A program made the translations under genes and the position numbers. From Chthoniobacterales bacterium (lineage in GTDB: Bacteria > Verrucomicrobiota > Verrucomicrobiia > Chthoniobacterales > JAATET01), in the NCBI GenBank assembly GCA_036569045.1, contig DATCRI010000053.1, forward strand, positions 26,332 through 90,331: DNA of 64,000 nt, in the 5' to 3' direction. This document shows, one piece after another, positions 7,538 to 15,551 of the stretch. Every line of letters starts with the position of its first letter. The first letter of the stretch is position 1. The notes beneath the pieces are model-generated. The model saw nothing but the letters and a program-made list of their open reading frames with translations, was not told the DNA's origin and did not search any database.

Positions 7538-8491
7538 TTATTTCTTCAATTGGAAGAGCGACGTCACCGATTTGTCTTCGTGGATGCGCTTGATGCCTTC
7601 GCCCAACAGCTCGGCTATCGATAACACCTTGACGCAGCTGACCGCACCCGAATGAACCGGTGTGCTGTCGGTGGTGATCAACTCCTTGATCGGAGAGACC
7701 TTTAATCGTTCAACCGCCAAATCTGTCAACACGGCATGCGAAACACCAGCATAAATCTCCATGGCGCCACGATCGCGTAAAATAGCCGCCGCGTTCGTGA
7801 TGGTGCCTGCTGTCTCGGTGAGATCGTCCACGATGAGGACGTTCCGTCCGTAGACATCGCCGATCACGTGCGAGGCCTCGGTCTCGGTCGCGGATTTCCG
7901 CTTCTTCACGACGATGGCGAGGCTCGTGCCGAGCGCCTGGGAGTAGGCCTGGGCCATCTTCACGCCGCCGACGTCGGGCGAAACGACGACGATGTTCTCG
8001 AGCTTCCGGCTCATCAGATACTCCATCATCACCGGCAGGGCGTAGAGATGATCGACCGGAATGTCGAAAAAGCCCTGCAGCTGCTGCGCGTGGAGATCCA
8101 TCGTGAGCACTCGCTGCACGCCGGCGGCGACGATGAGATTCGCGACGAGCTTTGCCGTGATCGGCACTCGGGGCTGATCCTTGCGATCCTGCCGGGCGTA
8201 GCCGAAGAAGGGAATCACCGCCGTGATGCGCGCCGCGCTCGCCCGCCGGGCCGCATCCACGAGGATGAGCAGCTCCATGAGGTTCTGGTTCGTCGGCGGG
8301 CAGGTCGGCTGCACGATGAACACATCGCGACCGCGAATGTTCTCGTTGATCTTGACGAAGGTTTCTCCATCCGGAAAGGAACTCACGGAAGCCTCGCCGA
8401 GCGGGACGCCGAGGTAGCTGCAGATGGATTCGGCGAGGGCGCGATGGGCCGTGCCGGTGAAGATTTTTAATTCGGCGGTGGGTCGAAACAT
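7538..8491 (-). CDS. prs: ribose-phosphate pyrophosphokinase
   Basis: The product is 317 residues from the ATG at 8491. A longer frame exists, but the family starts near this Met. It converts ribose-5-phosphate plus ATP to PRPP for nucleotide, His and Trp synthesis. Diagnostic segments are FPDGETFVKI, the flexible loop FFGYARQDRK, the metal-site region LTMDLHAQQLQGFF, and the PRPP-binding loop VLIVDDLTETAGTI. It heads the leftward prs-rplY-pth-rpsF-ssb operon, 78 bases from the upstream MFS gene. Confidence 0.97.
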   Translation of the reverse strand: MFRPTAELKIFTGTAHRALAESICSYLGVPLGEASVSSFPDGETFVKINENIRGRDVFIVQPTCPPTNQNLMELLILVDAARRASAARITAVIPFFGYARQDRKDQPRVPITAKLVANLIVAAGVQRVLTMDLHAQQLQGFFDIPVDHLYALPVMMEYLMSRKLENIVVVSPDVGGVKMAQAYSQALGTSLAIVVKKRKSATETEASHVIGDVYGRNVLIVDDLTETAGTITNAAAILRDRGAMEIYAGVSHAVLTDLAVERLKVSPIKELITTDSTPVHSGAVSCVKVLSIAELLGEGIKRIHEDKSVTSLFQLKK

Positions 8492-8569
8492 GGGAGCGGC
8501 CCGGTGAATGCTACGGTGGCACTGCAAGCTGGCAATGCCAAAATATCTGCCACGTGCGCTTCCGGCGCG

Positions 8570-9793
8570 TCAGGCCGTCGATGGCTCGTCCGCCGGCACG
8601 GAATCGACCTCCGCGGTCCGCGGCAAAAGCAGCGTGAGAAAAATCGAGAGACCCACGAGCACGGCGCCGGCCCACAACGGCGTGCGGGCATAGAATTCCT
8701 TCGCGCGCCCCACGTCGAACGAGAGCAGCAAACCGGCGAGCGCCGGACCGATCCATCGCGCGAGCGAGCCCGCGCTTTGCAGCAACCCGAGCGCGCGCCC
8801 CTGCCAGTTCTGGTCGACGCTGCGTGACGCGATGCCCGTGAGCGTGGGCATCAGCAGACTGTTCCCGATCGCGACGGCGATGCAGGCGATCACGAGCGAC
8901 ATCATCCCCGAGGCGAGCGGCAGCGCGAAAAGTCCGATCGACAAAACGACCGCGCCGCCCGTCGCCAGGCGCGCCTCGCCAAATCGCTTCACGAGCCGCC
9001 CGATCAGGCCGCCCTGAATGATCGCCCCGACGAGACCGACCATCGCGAGCATGCCGCCGGTGTGCAGTTCATCGAGGTCGAAGCGGTGAAGCAAAAACAG
9101 CGCGAAGACCATCGTCATCATCGAGAAACCCGTGATGAGGCAGAAATATGTGGCCGTGACGGTCGCATACACGCGGCCGTTGCTGTGCTGGAAGACGGCA
9201 AAGATCGACTCGCGCACCTGCCCGCCACGGCGCTCCTTCGGCAGGCTCTCCGGCAGGATCACGAGGACGAGGATTGCATTCACCAGCGCCATGCCTGCGG
9301 CGAGCAGGAACGGAGCGTGCAGCCCAAACAGTTTTCCCACCAGGCCGCCGATCGCCGGACCAAAAACGAAGCCCAACCCGAAGGCGGCGCCAATGAGCCC
9401 CATCGCCTTCGCGCGCTCCTCCCGCGTGGAAATATCGGCCACATACGCCTGCGCGGTGCCAATGTTTCCGCCAGCCGCCCCGTCGATGAGTCGCGCGAGG
9501 AAGAGCATCGCGAGCGAGCCCGCGAGACCCATCATGAGAAAGCCCGCGGCTGTGCCGAGGATGCTGATGAAGAGGACCGGCTTGCGACCGACGCGATCGG
9601 AAATCTGGCCCCACAACGGCGCGGCCAGAAATTGCGCGAATGAGAAAATCGCAACCAGCAGGCCGTTCTGTAGCGGCGTCGCATGGAACGTTTCCGCGTA
9701 GATCGGCAGCACGGGAATGACGATTCCAAACCCGATCATGTCGATCAGGATCGTGAGGAAAATGATGCCCAACTGGGCGCGCTTGGTCGTCAT
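8570..9793 (-). CDS. MFS transporter, TetA/multidrug-resistance type
   Basis: A 407-residue, 12-TM major facilitator protein from the ATG at 9793. It has MFS motif A, GQISDRVGRKPVL, in the loop between helices 2 and 3, and the drug/H+ antiporter segment DGAAGGNIGTAQAYVADI typical of the TCR/Tet subfamily. It is probably a proton-driven efflux pump in the inner membrane. The substrate is unknown, and resistance to tetracycline specifically should not be assumed. It starts 19 bases after the FmdB-like gene and may be co-transcribed with it. Confidence 0.88.
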   Translation of the reverse strand: MTTKRAQLGIIFLTILIDMIGFGIVIPVLPIYAETFHATPLQNGLLVAIFSFAQFLAAPLWGQISDRVGRKPVLFISILGTAAGFLMMGLAGSLAMLFLARLIDGAAGGNIGTAQAYVADISTREERAKAMGLIGAAFGLGFVFGPAIGGLVGKLFGLHAPFLLAAGMALVNAILVLVILPESLPKERRGGQVRESIFAVFQHSNGRVYATVTATYFCLITGFSMMTMVFALFLLHRFDLDELHTGGMLAMVGLVGAIIQGGLIGRLVKRFGEARLATGGAVVLSIGLFALPLASGMMSLVIACIAVAIGNSLLMPTLTGIASRSVDQNWQGRALGLLQSAGSLARWIGPALAGLLLSFDVGRAKEFYARTPLWAGAVLVGLSIFLTLLLPRTAEVDSVPADEPSTA

Positions 9794-9812
9794 GTCGAAC
9801 GGAACGCCGGGG

Positions 9813-10028
9813 TCAATGACACCCGCAGCCGCCCGAGCCGCAACCATGGCTCGGCGTCGGAGCGCTCGCGCTCTTGCTCTTCGCGAGGTAGCCGATGCCG
9901 CCCGTGATCACGCGGCGAATCGGCTCGCCCGTTTCGGGATGCACGCGCAGCGCGTCGTCCTTCATGCTCTGCTTGATCTCGTAGCGCCGGCTCGGCGACT
10001 TGATCGTTTCGTAAACGTAAATCGGCAT
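9813..10028 (-). CDS. FmdB-family small protein lacking the N-terminal zinc ribbon
   Basis: A 71-residue protein from the ATG at 10028, opening MPIYVYETIKSPSRRYEIKQ. The fold pattern MPxYxY...QSM...(P)E(T/C)G...RRVITGG matches the FmdB regulatory family. However, both CxxC pairs that bind zinc in FmdB are replaced: there is none at residues 8-12, and HPETGEP stands where CPECGG is usual. A short Cys-rich tail (HGCGSGGCGCH) remains. It may be a zinc-less subfamily. The role is unknown. Confidence 0.7.
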   Translation of the reverse strand: MPIYVYETIKSPSRRYEIKQSMKDDALRVHPETGEPIRRVITGGIGYLAKSKSASAPTPSHGCGSGGCGCH

Positions 10029-10097
10029 GGCGGGAAATGTAGGCGGACGACCCGCCGCGCGCAAGCGGCCCCTCGCCCGATCGCCGGTCCCAAAAAG

Positions 10098-10136
10098 GAA
10101 AAAAGCCGACTGCCACATGGGCAGACGGCTTTTTTT
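10098..10136 (-). terminator. terminator of rplM-rpsI
   Basis: The stem GCCG-A-CTGCC (10105-10114) pairs with GGCAG-A-CGGC (10120-10129). An A-tract lies on the left (10099-10104) and a T-tract on the right (10130-10136). It sits 28 bases after the rpsI stop and reads as a Rho-independent terminator for the leftward ribosomal operon. The T-tract on the other side could make it bidirectional. Confidence 0.8.
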
Positions 10137-10163
10137 CCTCGGGAGGGAAAGTATTCCCTGAGA

Positions 10164-10553
10164 TTAGCGCTTGGAGAACTGGAAGCGCTTGCGGGCACCG
10201 GGCTGGCCGGGCTTCTTGCGTTCCTTCATGCGCGGGTCGCGGGTGAGCAGGCCTTCCTTCTTCAGGATCGGACGAAACTCGGGATTCAGCTCGATGAGCA
10301 CACGGCTGATGGCGAGACGCAGCGCGCCGGCCTGGCCGTTGATGCCGCCGCCATTGGTGCTCACGCGAAGATCGTAGGCGTGGACGCTATTGGCGAGTTC
10401 GAGGGGACGAAGAATTTCGTTCTGGAGCGAGAGACCGGGAAAATACTCGGTGAAGTCGCGATCGTTGACGCGGATGGTGCCCGAGCCGGCCTTGGCCCAG
10501 ATCTTGGCGATCGCGTTTTTGCGGCGACCCGTGGCGGTGTATTCGTTGCTCAT
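10164..10553 (-). CDS. rpsI: 30S ribosomal protein S9
   Basis: The 129-residue protein has the S9 motifs TGRRKNAIAKIW near the N-terminus, GGGINGQAGALRLAISR in the middle, LLTRDPRMKERKKPGQ, and the basic C-terminal tail RKRFQFSKR that reaches the P-site tRNA. It follows rplM by nine bases, the universal L13-S9 pairing. Confidence 0.97.
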   Translation of the reverse strand: MSNEYTATGRRKNAIAKIWAKAGSGTIRVNDRDFTEYFPGLSLQNEILRPLELANSVHAYDLRVSTNGGGINGQAGALRLAISRVLIELNPEFRPILKKEGLLTRDPRMKERKKPGQPGARKRFQFSKR

Positions 10554-10562
10554 GTTACAGAA

Positions 10563-10991
10563 TTAGAGAGTGGCGACCTTCGGGTTCTGCGCTTCGTGCG
10601 GATGGGCGGAACCGGCATAAACCTTGAGCTTGCGGTAAGTCGTGGCGCCAAGGGCGTTGTGCATGATCATGCCCTTGACCGCGCGTTCGATGAGGAGCTC
10701 GGGCTTGCGCTCGCGACGAGCCTTGAAGGTCTCGTGCTTGTGGCCGCCGACATACCCGGAGAAGCTCATGTAGGTCTTCTGGATGTCTTTCTTGCCGCCG
10801 ACCTTGACCTGATCGGCATTGATGACAACGACGAAATCGCCGGTGTCGACGTGGGTGGTGTAAACGGGCTTGTGCTTGCCGCGCAGGAGCGTCGCGGCTT
10901 TAACGGCGACGTGGCCGAGCATCTGGTCCTTGGCGTCGATCACCCACCAGTCTCGCTTTACTTCTGCTACTTTGGCCGAAAAGGTCTTCAT
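10563..10991 (-). CDS. rplM: 50S ribosomal protein L13
   Basis: The start at 10991 gives 142 residues, the standard family length. An upstream frame would add 11 unlikely residues. Motifs are WWVIDAKDQMLGHVAV, LLRGKHKPVYTTHVDTGD, VVVINADQVKVGGKK and PHEAQNP near the end. L13 is an early-assembly large-subunit protein. It is divergent from rlmH with 77 bases between, where both promoters should lie. Confidence 0.97.
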   Translation of the reverse strand: MKTFSAKVAEVKRDWWVIDAKDQMLGHVAVKAATLLRGKHKPVYTTHVDTGDFVVVINADQVKVGGKKDIQKTYMSFSGYVGGHKHETFKARRERKPELLIERAVKGMIMHNALGATTYRKLKVYAGSAHPHEAQNPKVATL

Positions 10992-11068
10992 GGAAAAGGG
11001 TCGATAAAACACCACGCATCCCAACCTCTGTCAAATCCCAAATCGATGAATTTCACGTTTCGCGCAAA

Positions 11069-11509
11069 ATGAAATGGGTGATCGCAGCCATCGGCAAGCC
11101 CCGCCTCGACTACGCGCGACTGGGCATGGACGAATATTTGAAGCGCACGCGGCATTTCGCCGAGGTAGAAATTCTCGCACTCCGCAGCGGCGCGCAGGCC
11201 GCGGAAGGTCAGGCCCTGCTCGAGCGCACCACGGGCTGCCACCGGATCGTCATGGACGAACGCGGCGACCGCCTCACCAGCCGCCAGTTCTCGCAAATGA
11301 TCGCCGAGCTCGAACTCGCCGGCACCCGGCGCGCCGCCGTGCTCGTGGGTGGCGCGGATGGCCATTCCGCCGAGGTTCGCGCGCAGGCCGACCGCGTGCT
11401 CTCGCTCAGCTCGCTCACGCTCCAGCACGAGCTCGCCCTGGTCGTGCTGCTCGAGCAGATCTACCGCGGCTACTCGATCCTTCGTGGCACGCCCTACCAC
11501 CGTGACTAA
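11069..11509 (+). CDS. rlmH: 23S rRNA (pseudouridine-1915-N3)-methyltransferase RlmH
   Basis: The 146-residue SPOUT methyltransferase has the SAM-binding knot motif VGGADGHS and the very conserved C-terminal LLEQIYRGYSILRGTPYHRD, which shapes the active site at the dimer interface. The N-terminus MKWVIAAIGKPR is a family-like first strand. It modifies pseudouridine 1915 in helix 69 of 23S rRNA on the assembled ribosome. Confidence 0.95.
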   Translation: MKWVIAAIGKPRLDYARLGMDEYLKRTRHFAEVEILALRSGAQAAEGQALLERTTGCHRIVMDERGDRLTSRQFSQMIAELELAGTRRAAVLVGGADGHSAEVRAQADRVLSLSSLTLQHELALVVLLEQIYRGYSILRGTPYHRD

Positions 11510-11545
11510 AAAAAGACGGCCCGCTTGTAAGAAGCGGGCCGTCGA
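11508..11545 (-). terminator. terminator between rlmH and the LTPEQ-type secreted protein
   Basis: A 12-bp perfect stem, GACGGCCCGCTT (11515-11526) with AAGCGGGCCGTC (11532-11543). The A-run 11508-11514 serves as a T-tract on the minus strand. It therefore best terminates the leftward gene at 11570. The rightward side lacks a T-tract. Confidence 0.75.
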
Positions 11546-11569
11546 TGGAATTCGGTTTTCGGGGAAGGT

Positions 11570-11926
11570 CTAGCTGTCCTTCTTGTCTTTCTTCTCCTTC
11601 TTGGCGGCCTTCATCTTCGCCTGCTGCTCGGGCGTAAGCACGGCGTTGACCTTCGTCTTCGTCGCTTCCTTGATCGGCTTGAGCTTCTCCTGGCGCTGCT
11701 CCTTGGTGAGCGACTTGTCCTGCATGATCGGATCGGCGGCCGCCTTCTGCTCCGCGTAGATCTCCTTGAGCTTCGCGACCTGATCGTCGGAGAGCGAGAG
11801 ATCGGCCTTCATCTTGGCGACCTTGTCGTCCGGAGAAGCTTTGGCCGACTGGGCGGACACGGTGGAGAGAGGAAGCAGCGCGACCATGGCGGCGCCGCAG
11901 AGTTGGAGGAGAGATTTGGTATTCAT
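11570..11926 (-). CDS. secreted Lys-rich protein with LTPEQ motif (Spy/CpxP-like)
   Basis: A 118-residue protein from the ATG at 11926, chosen because it gives a signal peptide (LLQLCGAAMVALLPLSTVSA, cleavage after AQS). The mature part is helical and charged: LSLSDDQVAKLKEIYAEQK, EQRQEKLKPIKEATK and VLTPEQQAKMKAAK, with a Lys-rich end. The LT/S-x-x-Q helices resemble small periplasmic Spy/CpxP-like chaperones common in Gram-negatives. The periplasmic location is well supported, and chaperone activity is inferred. Confidence 0.7.
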   Translation of the reverse strand: MNTKSLLQLCGAAMVALLPLSTVSAQSAKASPDDKVAKMKADLSLSDDQVAKLKEIYAEQKAAADPIMQDKSLTKEQRQEKLKPIKEATKTKVNAVLTPEQQAKMKAAKKEKKDKKDS

Positions 11927-12043
11927 CGGTAAGAGGGTGAACCTAGCCCAACCCGGCGAATTTGGCGAGGTTGCGAAAATGTTTTTTCCCCGGGGCCGCC
12001 GGGCCTTGCGTCCTTCAGATGGGCAAACCATACTCGCCCGCCG

Positions 12044-12832
12044 ATGCCCGTTCTCCCCATCTTCGACCGAGTCACGGCCCGCGCCGGCGTGCGTTTGATG
12101 GTTGGCGCCCTCGCCGCAAGCCTCCTGGCTGCCTGCGCCGCGAAAAAATCTCCGACCGAGAAACCCACACCGGCCGAGTCCGGCAAGCCCAAGCCCTCGC
12201 CTTCGCCATCTCCGCAACCTTCCGCGACGCCAAGGCCCAGCCCCACTCCGGAGGTTCGCTACACCGCGACCGTGCGAGTGGAAGGCGGCTCCTCCACCAC
12301 GGAGGACGTCACCCCGAATGCGTCGCCGAGCCCCTCTCCATCGGCCACGCCGGAAGCCAGCCCGTTACCGAGTCCCACTCCCGCCGCGACGCCGAAGCCG
12401 AAAGAATCCGGCAACATTTTCACGAACACCTGGCAGAAAATCTTTCCGCCCAAGCCGAAGCCCGCGCCGGCCGCCGGCCCCGCTGCCGCCACTTCCGTCT
12501 CCACGCCCGCGCCGATTCCCGGCCAACCGCGCGAAGGCTTCTTCGCGCGAATGTGGCACCGCGTCTTCCCCAGAAAGCAGAAGCCCCCGATCGCCGCGCC
12601 GCCGCAGTGGGTCGGCACGATCAAGCTCGTCAACGAACGCGACGGCTACGTCCTTATCGACGCGATCAACGCCCCCACCCTCGCTCCCGGTGAGACCCTC
12701 AACGCCGTCGGCAATGACCACGAGAGCGGCGTCCTCCGCACCACCGCGGATAAAAATCCGCCGTTCTTCATCGCCGATCTCGTGAGTGGCAAACCCAGGG
12801 TCGGCGACCGCGTCTACTCCCCCAAACCCTGA
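12044..12832 (+). CDS. Pro-rich lipoprotein, hypothetical
   Basis: A 262-residue protein with a lipoprotein signal (LMVGALAASLLAAC, lipobox LAAC near residue 31). Long Pro/Ser/Thr/Lys low-complexity linkers follow (KPSPSPS and TPTP types). There are two similar short patches, IFTNTWQKIFPPK and FFARMWHRVFPRK, which look like an internal duplication of an F-x-x-x-W-x-x-(I/V)FP motif. A compact C-terminal beta domain from about residue 190 (WVGTIKLVNERDGYVLI ... GDRVYSPKP) ends it. It is probably an outer- or inner-membrane-anchored envelope protein. I recognise no named family. Confidence 0.65.
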   Translation: MPVLPIFDRVTARAGVRLMVGALAASLLAACAAKKSPTEKPTPAESGKPKPSPSPSPQPSATPRPSPTPEVRYTATVRVEGGSSTTEDVTPNASPSPSPSATPEASPLPSPTPAATPKPKESGNIFTNTWQKIFPPKPKPAPAAGPAAATSVSTPAPIPGQPREGFFARMWHRVFPRKQKPPIAAPPQWVGTIKLVNERDGYVLIDAINAPTLAPGETLNAVGNDHESGVLRTTADKNPPFFIADLVSGKPRVGDRVYSPKP

Positions 12833-12860
12833 AACTCGCCCGCGGATCTCAAAATTCGGA

Positions 12861-12886
12861 TTGACCTGAATACTTAAGCAGGTCAA
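12861..12886. promoter_or_regulatory. palindromic operator candidate upstream of marR-tolC
   Basis: TTGACCTG (12861-12868) and CAGGTCAA (12879-12886) are perfect inverted repeats separated by 10 bases that contain CTTAAG. The site lies 22 bases before the marR start. TTGACC could also serve as part of a -35 element. The spacing of the half-sites (18 bases start to start) suits a MarR dimer, so autorepression is likely. Confidence 0.65.
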
Positions 12887-12907
12887 ACATTCAATGACGT
12901 TAAGAAA

Positions 12908-13396
12908 ATGCTGACCGAGGAACTCGCTTTGTCCACTGAGTCCATTGGGCGTCTGGCCGACATCATCCTGACGCTCCAACGCTGCTTCATCATGCGCCTT
13001 TCCGAGAACCTCGCCGGCGGCGACGTCTCCTTTGCGCAGTTCTTTCTCCTCAGTCACATCAATTCCTGCTGCGCACTCAGCATGACGGAGATCGCCGCAA
13101 AGATGACTCATACTACGGCCGCCGCCACCGGGCTGGTCGACCGCCTCGAGCGCCTCGATTACGTGGAGCGCACCACCGCCCCGAACGACCGCCGCAAGGT
13201 CCTCGTCCGCATCAAGCCCAAGGGGGTCGAGCTCGTGAAGGTCATCCACCTCGACATGGTGAACAGCCTCGCCAAGGTCATGCATGAACTCACCGTCGAG
13301 GAGCAGCACATGTGGCTGCAGATCTACGAAAAGATTTTCAACTACTGCCAGTGCCAGGAGCAGAATGCCCCGGCCGGCCTCCCCTCCCGGGATTAA
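12908..13396 (+). CDS. MarR-family transcriptional regulator
   Basis: A 162-residue winged-helix regulator. The helix-turn-helix is around residues 58-82 (SMTEIAAKMTHTTAAATGLV), followed by the wing TAPNDRRKVLVRI around 90-102, which holds the D-x-R of MarR proteins. Extra cysteines (C54, C55 and a C-terminal NYCQCQ) could make it thiol- or metal-responsive, which is inference. It is followed seven bases later by a TolC-family gene, so it likely represses its own efflux operon through the palindrome just upstream. Confidence 0.88.
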   Translation: MLTEELALSTESIGRLADIILTLQRCFIMRLSENLAGGDVSFAQFFLLSHINSCCALSMTEIAAKMTHTTAAATGLVDRLERLDYVERTTAPNDRRKVLVRIKPKGVELVKVIHLDMVNSLAKVMHELTVEEQHMWLQIYEKIFNYCQCQEQNAPAGLPSRD

Positions 13397-13403
13397 CGAT
13401 TTT

Positions 13404-15446
13404 ATGACGAAGCCCCGCTCGACCGCGCGCACCCTTCTCCTCTCCCTCGCCCTTACTGCTTCCGGGCAGGCCCAACCCACGCCGACTCCGGAGCCCACTC
13501 CGCAGGACCTCACCACCGCCACGCCGACTCCGGCGCCCGCAGTTTCGGCCTCGACGCCCTTCTACTCGGCCACCCTGCCAGACGCGACCCCGCTCCCGGA
13601 GATGCCGCCTGTGGTCGTGCCCACGCCGGATCCCACCTACTCGGCCACGATGCCCGATGCCGCCGTGCCGACGCCCACTCCGGTGCCCACCGCCGTCGAG
13701 CCCGATCTCGATCCCTCGCTCGCGAATCCCGGTCCGCCGCCCGCACCCGTGCCCGACGTCCAGCGGAATCCCGAGGACGTCACGCCCAGCAAGGCGACCA
13801 TCCGCAAGCTCAACGAAGAAGCCGTCGAGAAGATCAATGCCTTCGCGAGGAGCCAGCGGAACCCCGCCGTCGCCGACCTCACGCTCGAGCAGGCCATCGA
13901 CATTTCGTTCAAGCAGAACCCCGATATCCTCAACGCGATCGAGCAGATCCGCCTCACCCGCGGGCAGATCATCGAAGTCACCTCGCAGGCCCTGCCGCAC
14001 CTCAATGCCGTGGGCGGCTTTACGCAGCAGCAGACCACGCTCACCGATCCCAAGCGCCCCGGCGTCAGCAGCAGCGGCAATACCATCCAGATTCCCAATG
14101 GCCAGGGCGGCTTCACCCCGGTCGACTTCGGCAACTTCGGCGGCGGCGGCTCCTCGTTCGTGAATCCCCAGTCGTGGAACGTCGGCTTCCAGGCCAGCCA
14201 GCTCCTCTACAACGGCGGCGCCGTCGTCGCCGGCATCAAGGCCGCGCGCTTCGTCGAGGACAGCGCCTACTTCAGCCTTCGCCAGACGATCGACCAGACC
14301 ATCGCGAACGTGAAGACCGCCTTCTACCAGGTCATCCTGAATCGCGCCCTCGTCGTCGCCCAGCAACAGTCCGTCAACCTCCTCCAGGAGCAGCTCCAGG
14401 ATCAGCAGAGCCGCTACGAAGCCGGCACCGTCCCGCGCTTCAACGTCCTTCAGGCCCAGGTCGCCCTCGCCAACGCCCAGCCGCCGCTCATCAGCGCGCT
14501 CAACAACCTCCGCGTCTCCCAATACCAGCTCGTGAAGACGCTCGGCATGGACTACAAGACGAGCAAGCCCAGCGAAGTCCCCTTCAACGTCGTCGGCGGC
14601 CTGCCCTACCAGCCCCGCGCCATCAACCCCGACGAATCCATCCGCATCGCCATCGAGCGCAGCCCGCTCCTCAAGGCCCAGCGCCAGAGCATCCTCGCGA
14701 ACAACGAGAACGTCCACGTCCAGTTCGCCGGCTACCTCCCCAGCGTCTCCGCCACCGCCGACTACACCTGGAAAAACAACCAGGCCTTCCATAGCCTCGG
14801 CGAAGTCACCCAGGGCTGGACCTACGGCATCCAGGGCAGCTGGGCCATCTTCGACGGCGGCGAGACCGCCGGTCAGGTCGCCCAGGCCAAGGCCCAGCTC
14901 CAGCAGGCCGTCATCAACTACGACAACTCCGTCCGACAGGTCATCCTGAACGTCCAGCAGTCCATTTCCAATCTCCAGACCGCCGAGCAAACCCTCACCA
15001 GCCAGGAAGCCAGCGTCGTCCAGGCCACCGAGGCCCTCCGCCTCGCACAGGAACGCCTCGACGCCGGCGCCGGCACCCAGCTCGACGTCCTCAACCAGCA
15101 GACACAGCTCCTCCAGAGCCAGACCACCGTTTTGCAGGCTCGCTACGATTACCTCGCCGCCCTCGCCAGCTACGACCTCGCCCTCTCCCTCGACGCTCAA
15201 TACGAGGAGAGCTTCGACGACCCGCTCACCCGCTCCGAGCGCGCCCACTTCTCCAAGGCGACGAACCCCACCGCCCCGCAGCCCGCCCTGCCCGGAAAGC
15301 TCAGGCATCAGGACCCCATCAGCGGCCTCGCCGTCAATGCCCCCGTGCCCTACGTCCCGCCCACGAAGGCCGGCGCCCGCGACAACAAATCCGCCCCCGA
15401 GCCCACCCCGAAGCCGAAGCGCAAGAAAGTCCTCGGCATCTTCTAG
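13404..15446 (+). CDS. TolC-family outer membrane efflux protein
   Basis: A 680-residue protein from the ATG at 13404. It has a signal peptide (LLLSLALTASGQA) and a long Pro/Thr-rich N-terminal linker of about 110 residues. Two outer-membrane efflux repeats follow: AIDISFKQNPDILNAIEQIR opens the first, and SIRIAIERSPLLKAQRQSI the second. Long amphipathic helices with YEAGTVPRFNVLQAQVALA and ERLDAGAGTQLDVLNQQ form the periplasmic barrel. It probably forms the outer-membrane channel of a tripartite pump or type I secretion system. No inner-membrane pump or adaptor gene is adjacent, so partners must be encoded elsewhere. The tail is Lys/Pro-rich. Confidence 0.9.
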   Translation: MTKPRSTARTLLLSLALTASGQAQPTPTPEPTPQDLTTATPTPAPAVSASTPFYSATLPDATPLPEMPPVVVPTPDPTYSATMPDAAVPTPTPVPTAVEPDLDPSLANPGPPPAPVPDVQRNPEDVTPSKATIRKLNEEAVEKINAFARSQRNPAVADLTLEQAIDISFKQNPDILNAIEQIRLTRGQIIEVTSQALPHLNAVGGFTQQQTTLTDPKRPGVSSSGNTIQIPNGQGGFTPVDFGNFGGGGSSFVNPQSWNVGFQASQLLYNGGAVVAGIKAARFVEDSAYFSLRQTIDQTIANVKTAFYQVILNRALVVAQQQSVNLLQEQLQDQQSRYEAGTVPRFNVLQAQVALANAQPPLISALNNLRVSQYQLVKTLGMDYKTSKPSEVPFNVVGGLPYQPRAINPDESIRIAIERSPLLKAQRQSILANNENVHVQFAGYLPSVSATADYTWKNNQAFHSLGEVTQGWTYGIQGSWAIFDGGETAGQVAQAKAQLQQAVINYDNSVRQVILNVQQSISNLQTAEQTLTSQEASVVQATEALRLAQERLDAGAGTQLDVLNQQTQLLQSQTTVLQARYDYLAALASYDLALSLDAQYEESFDDPLTRSERAHFSKATNPTAPQPALPGKLRHQDPISGLAVNAPVPYVPPTKAGARDNKSAPEPTPKPKRKKVLGIF

Positions 15447-15551
15447 CCTTCGGTGCCGCGTTGCCCCGCTCCCGATAATTCCCCGAGCCGAACGGCGCGG
15501 GCACCCTGTTTCCGATTACGCCGCGCGGCGCGGTCATCCGCCCGCGGCGGG

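Noticed and set aside
8570..9793. Tetracycline-resistance gene
   Set aside because: The TCR-type motifs show only the subfamily. Substrate specificity cannot be inferred and no tetR-like regulator is adjacent.
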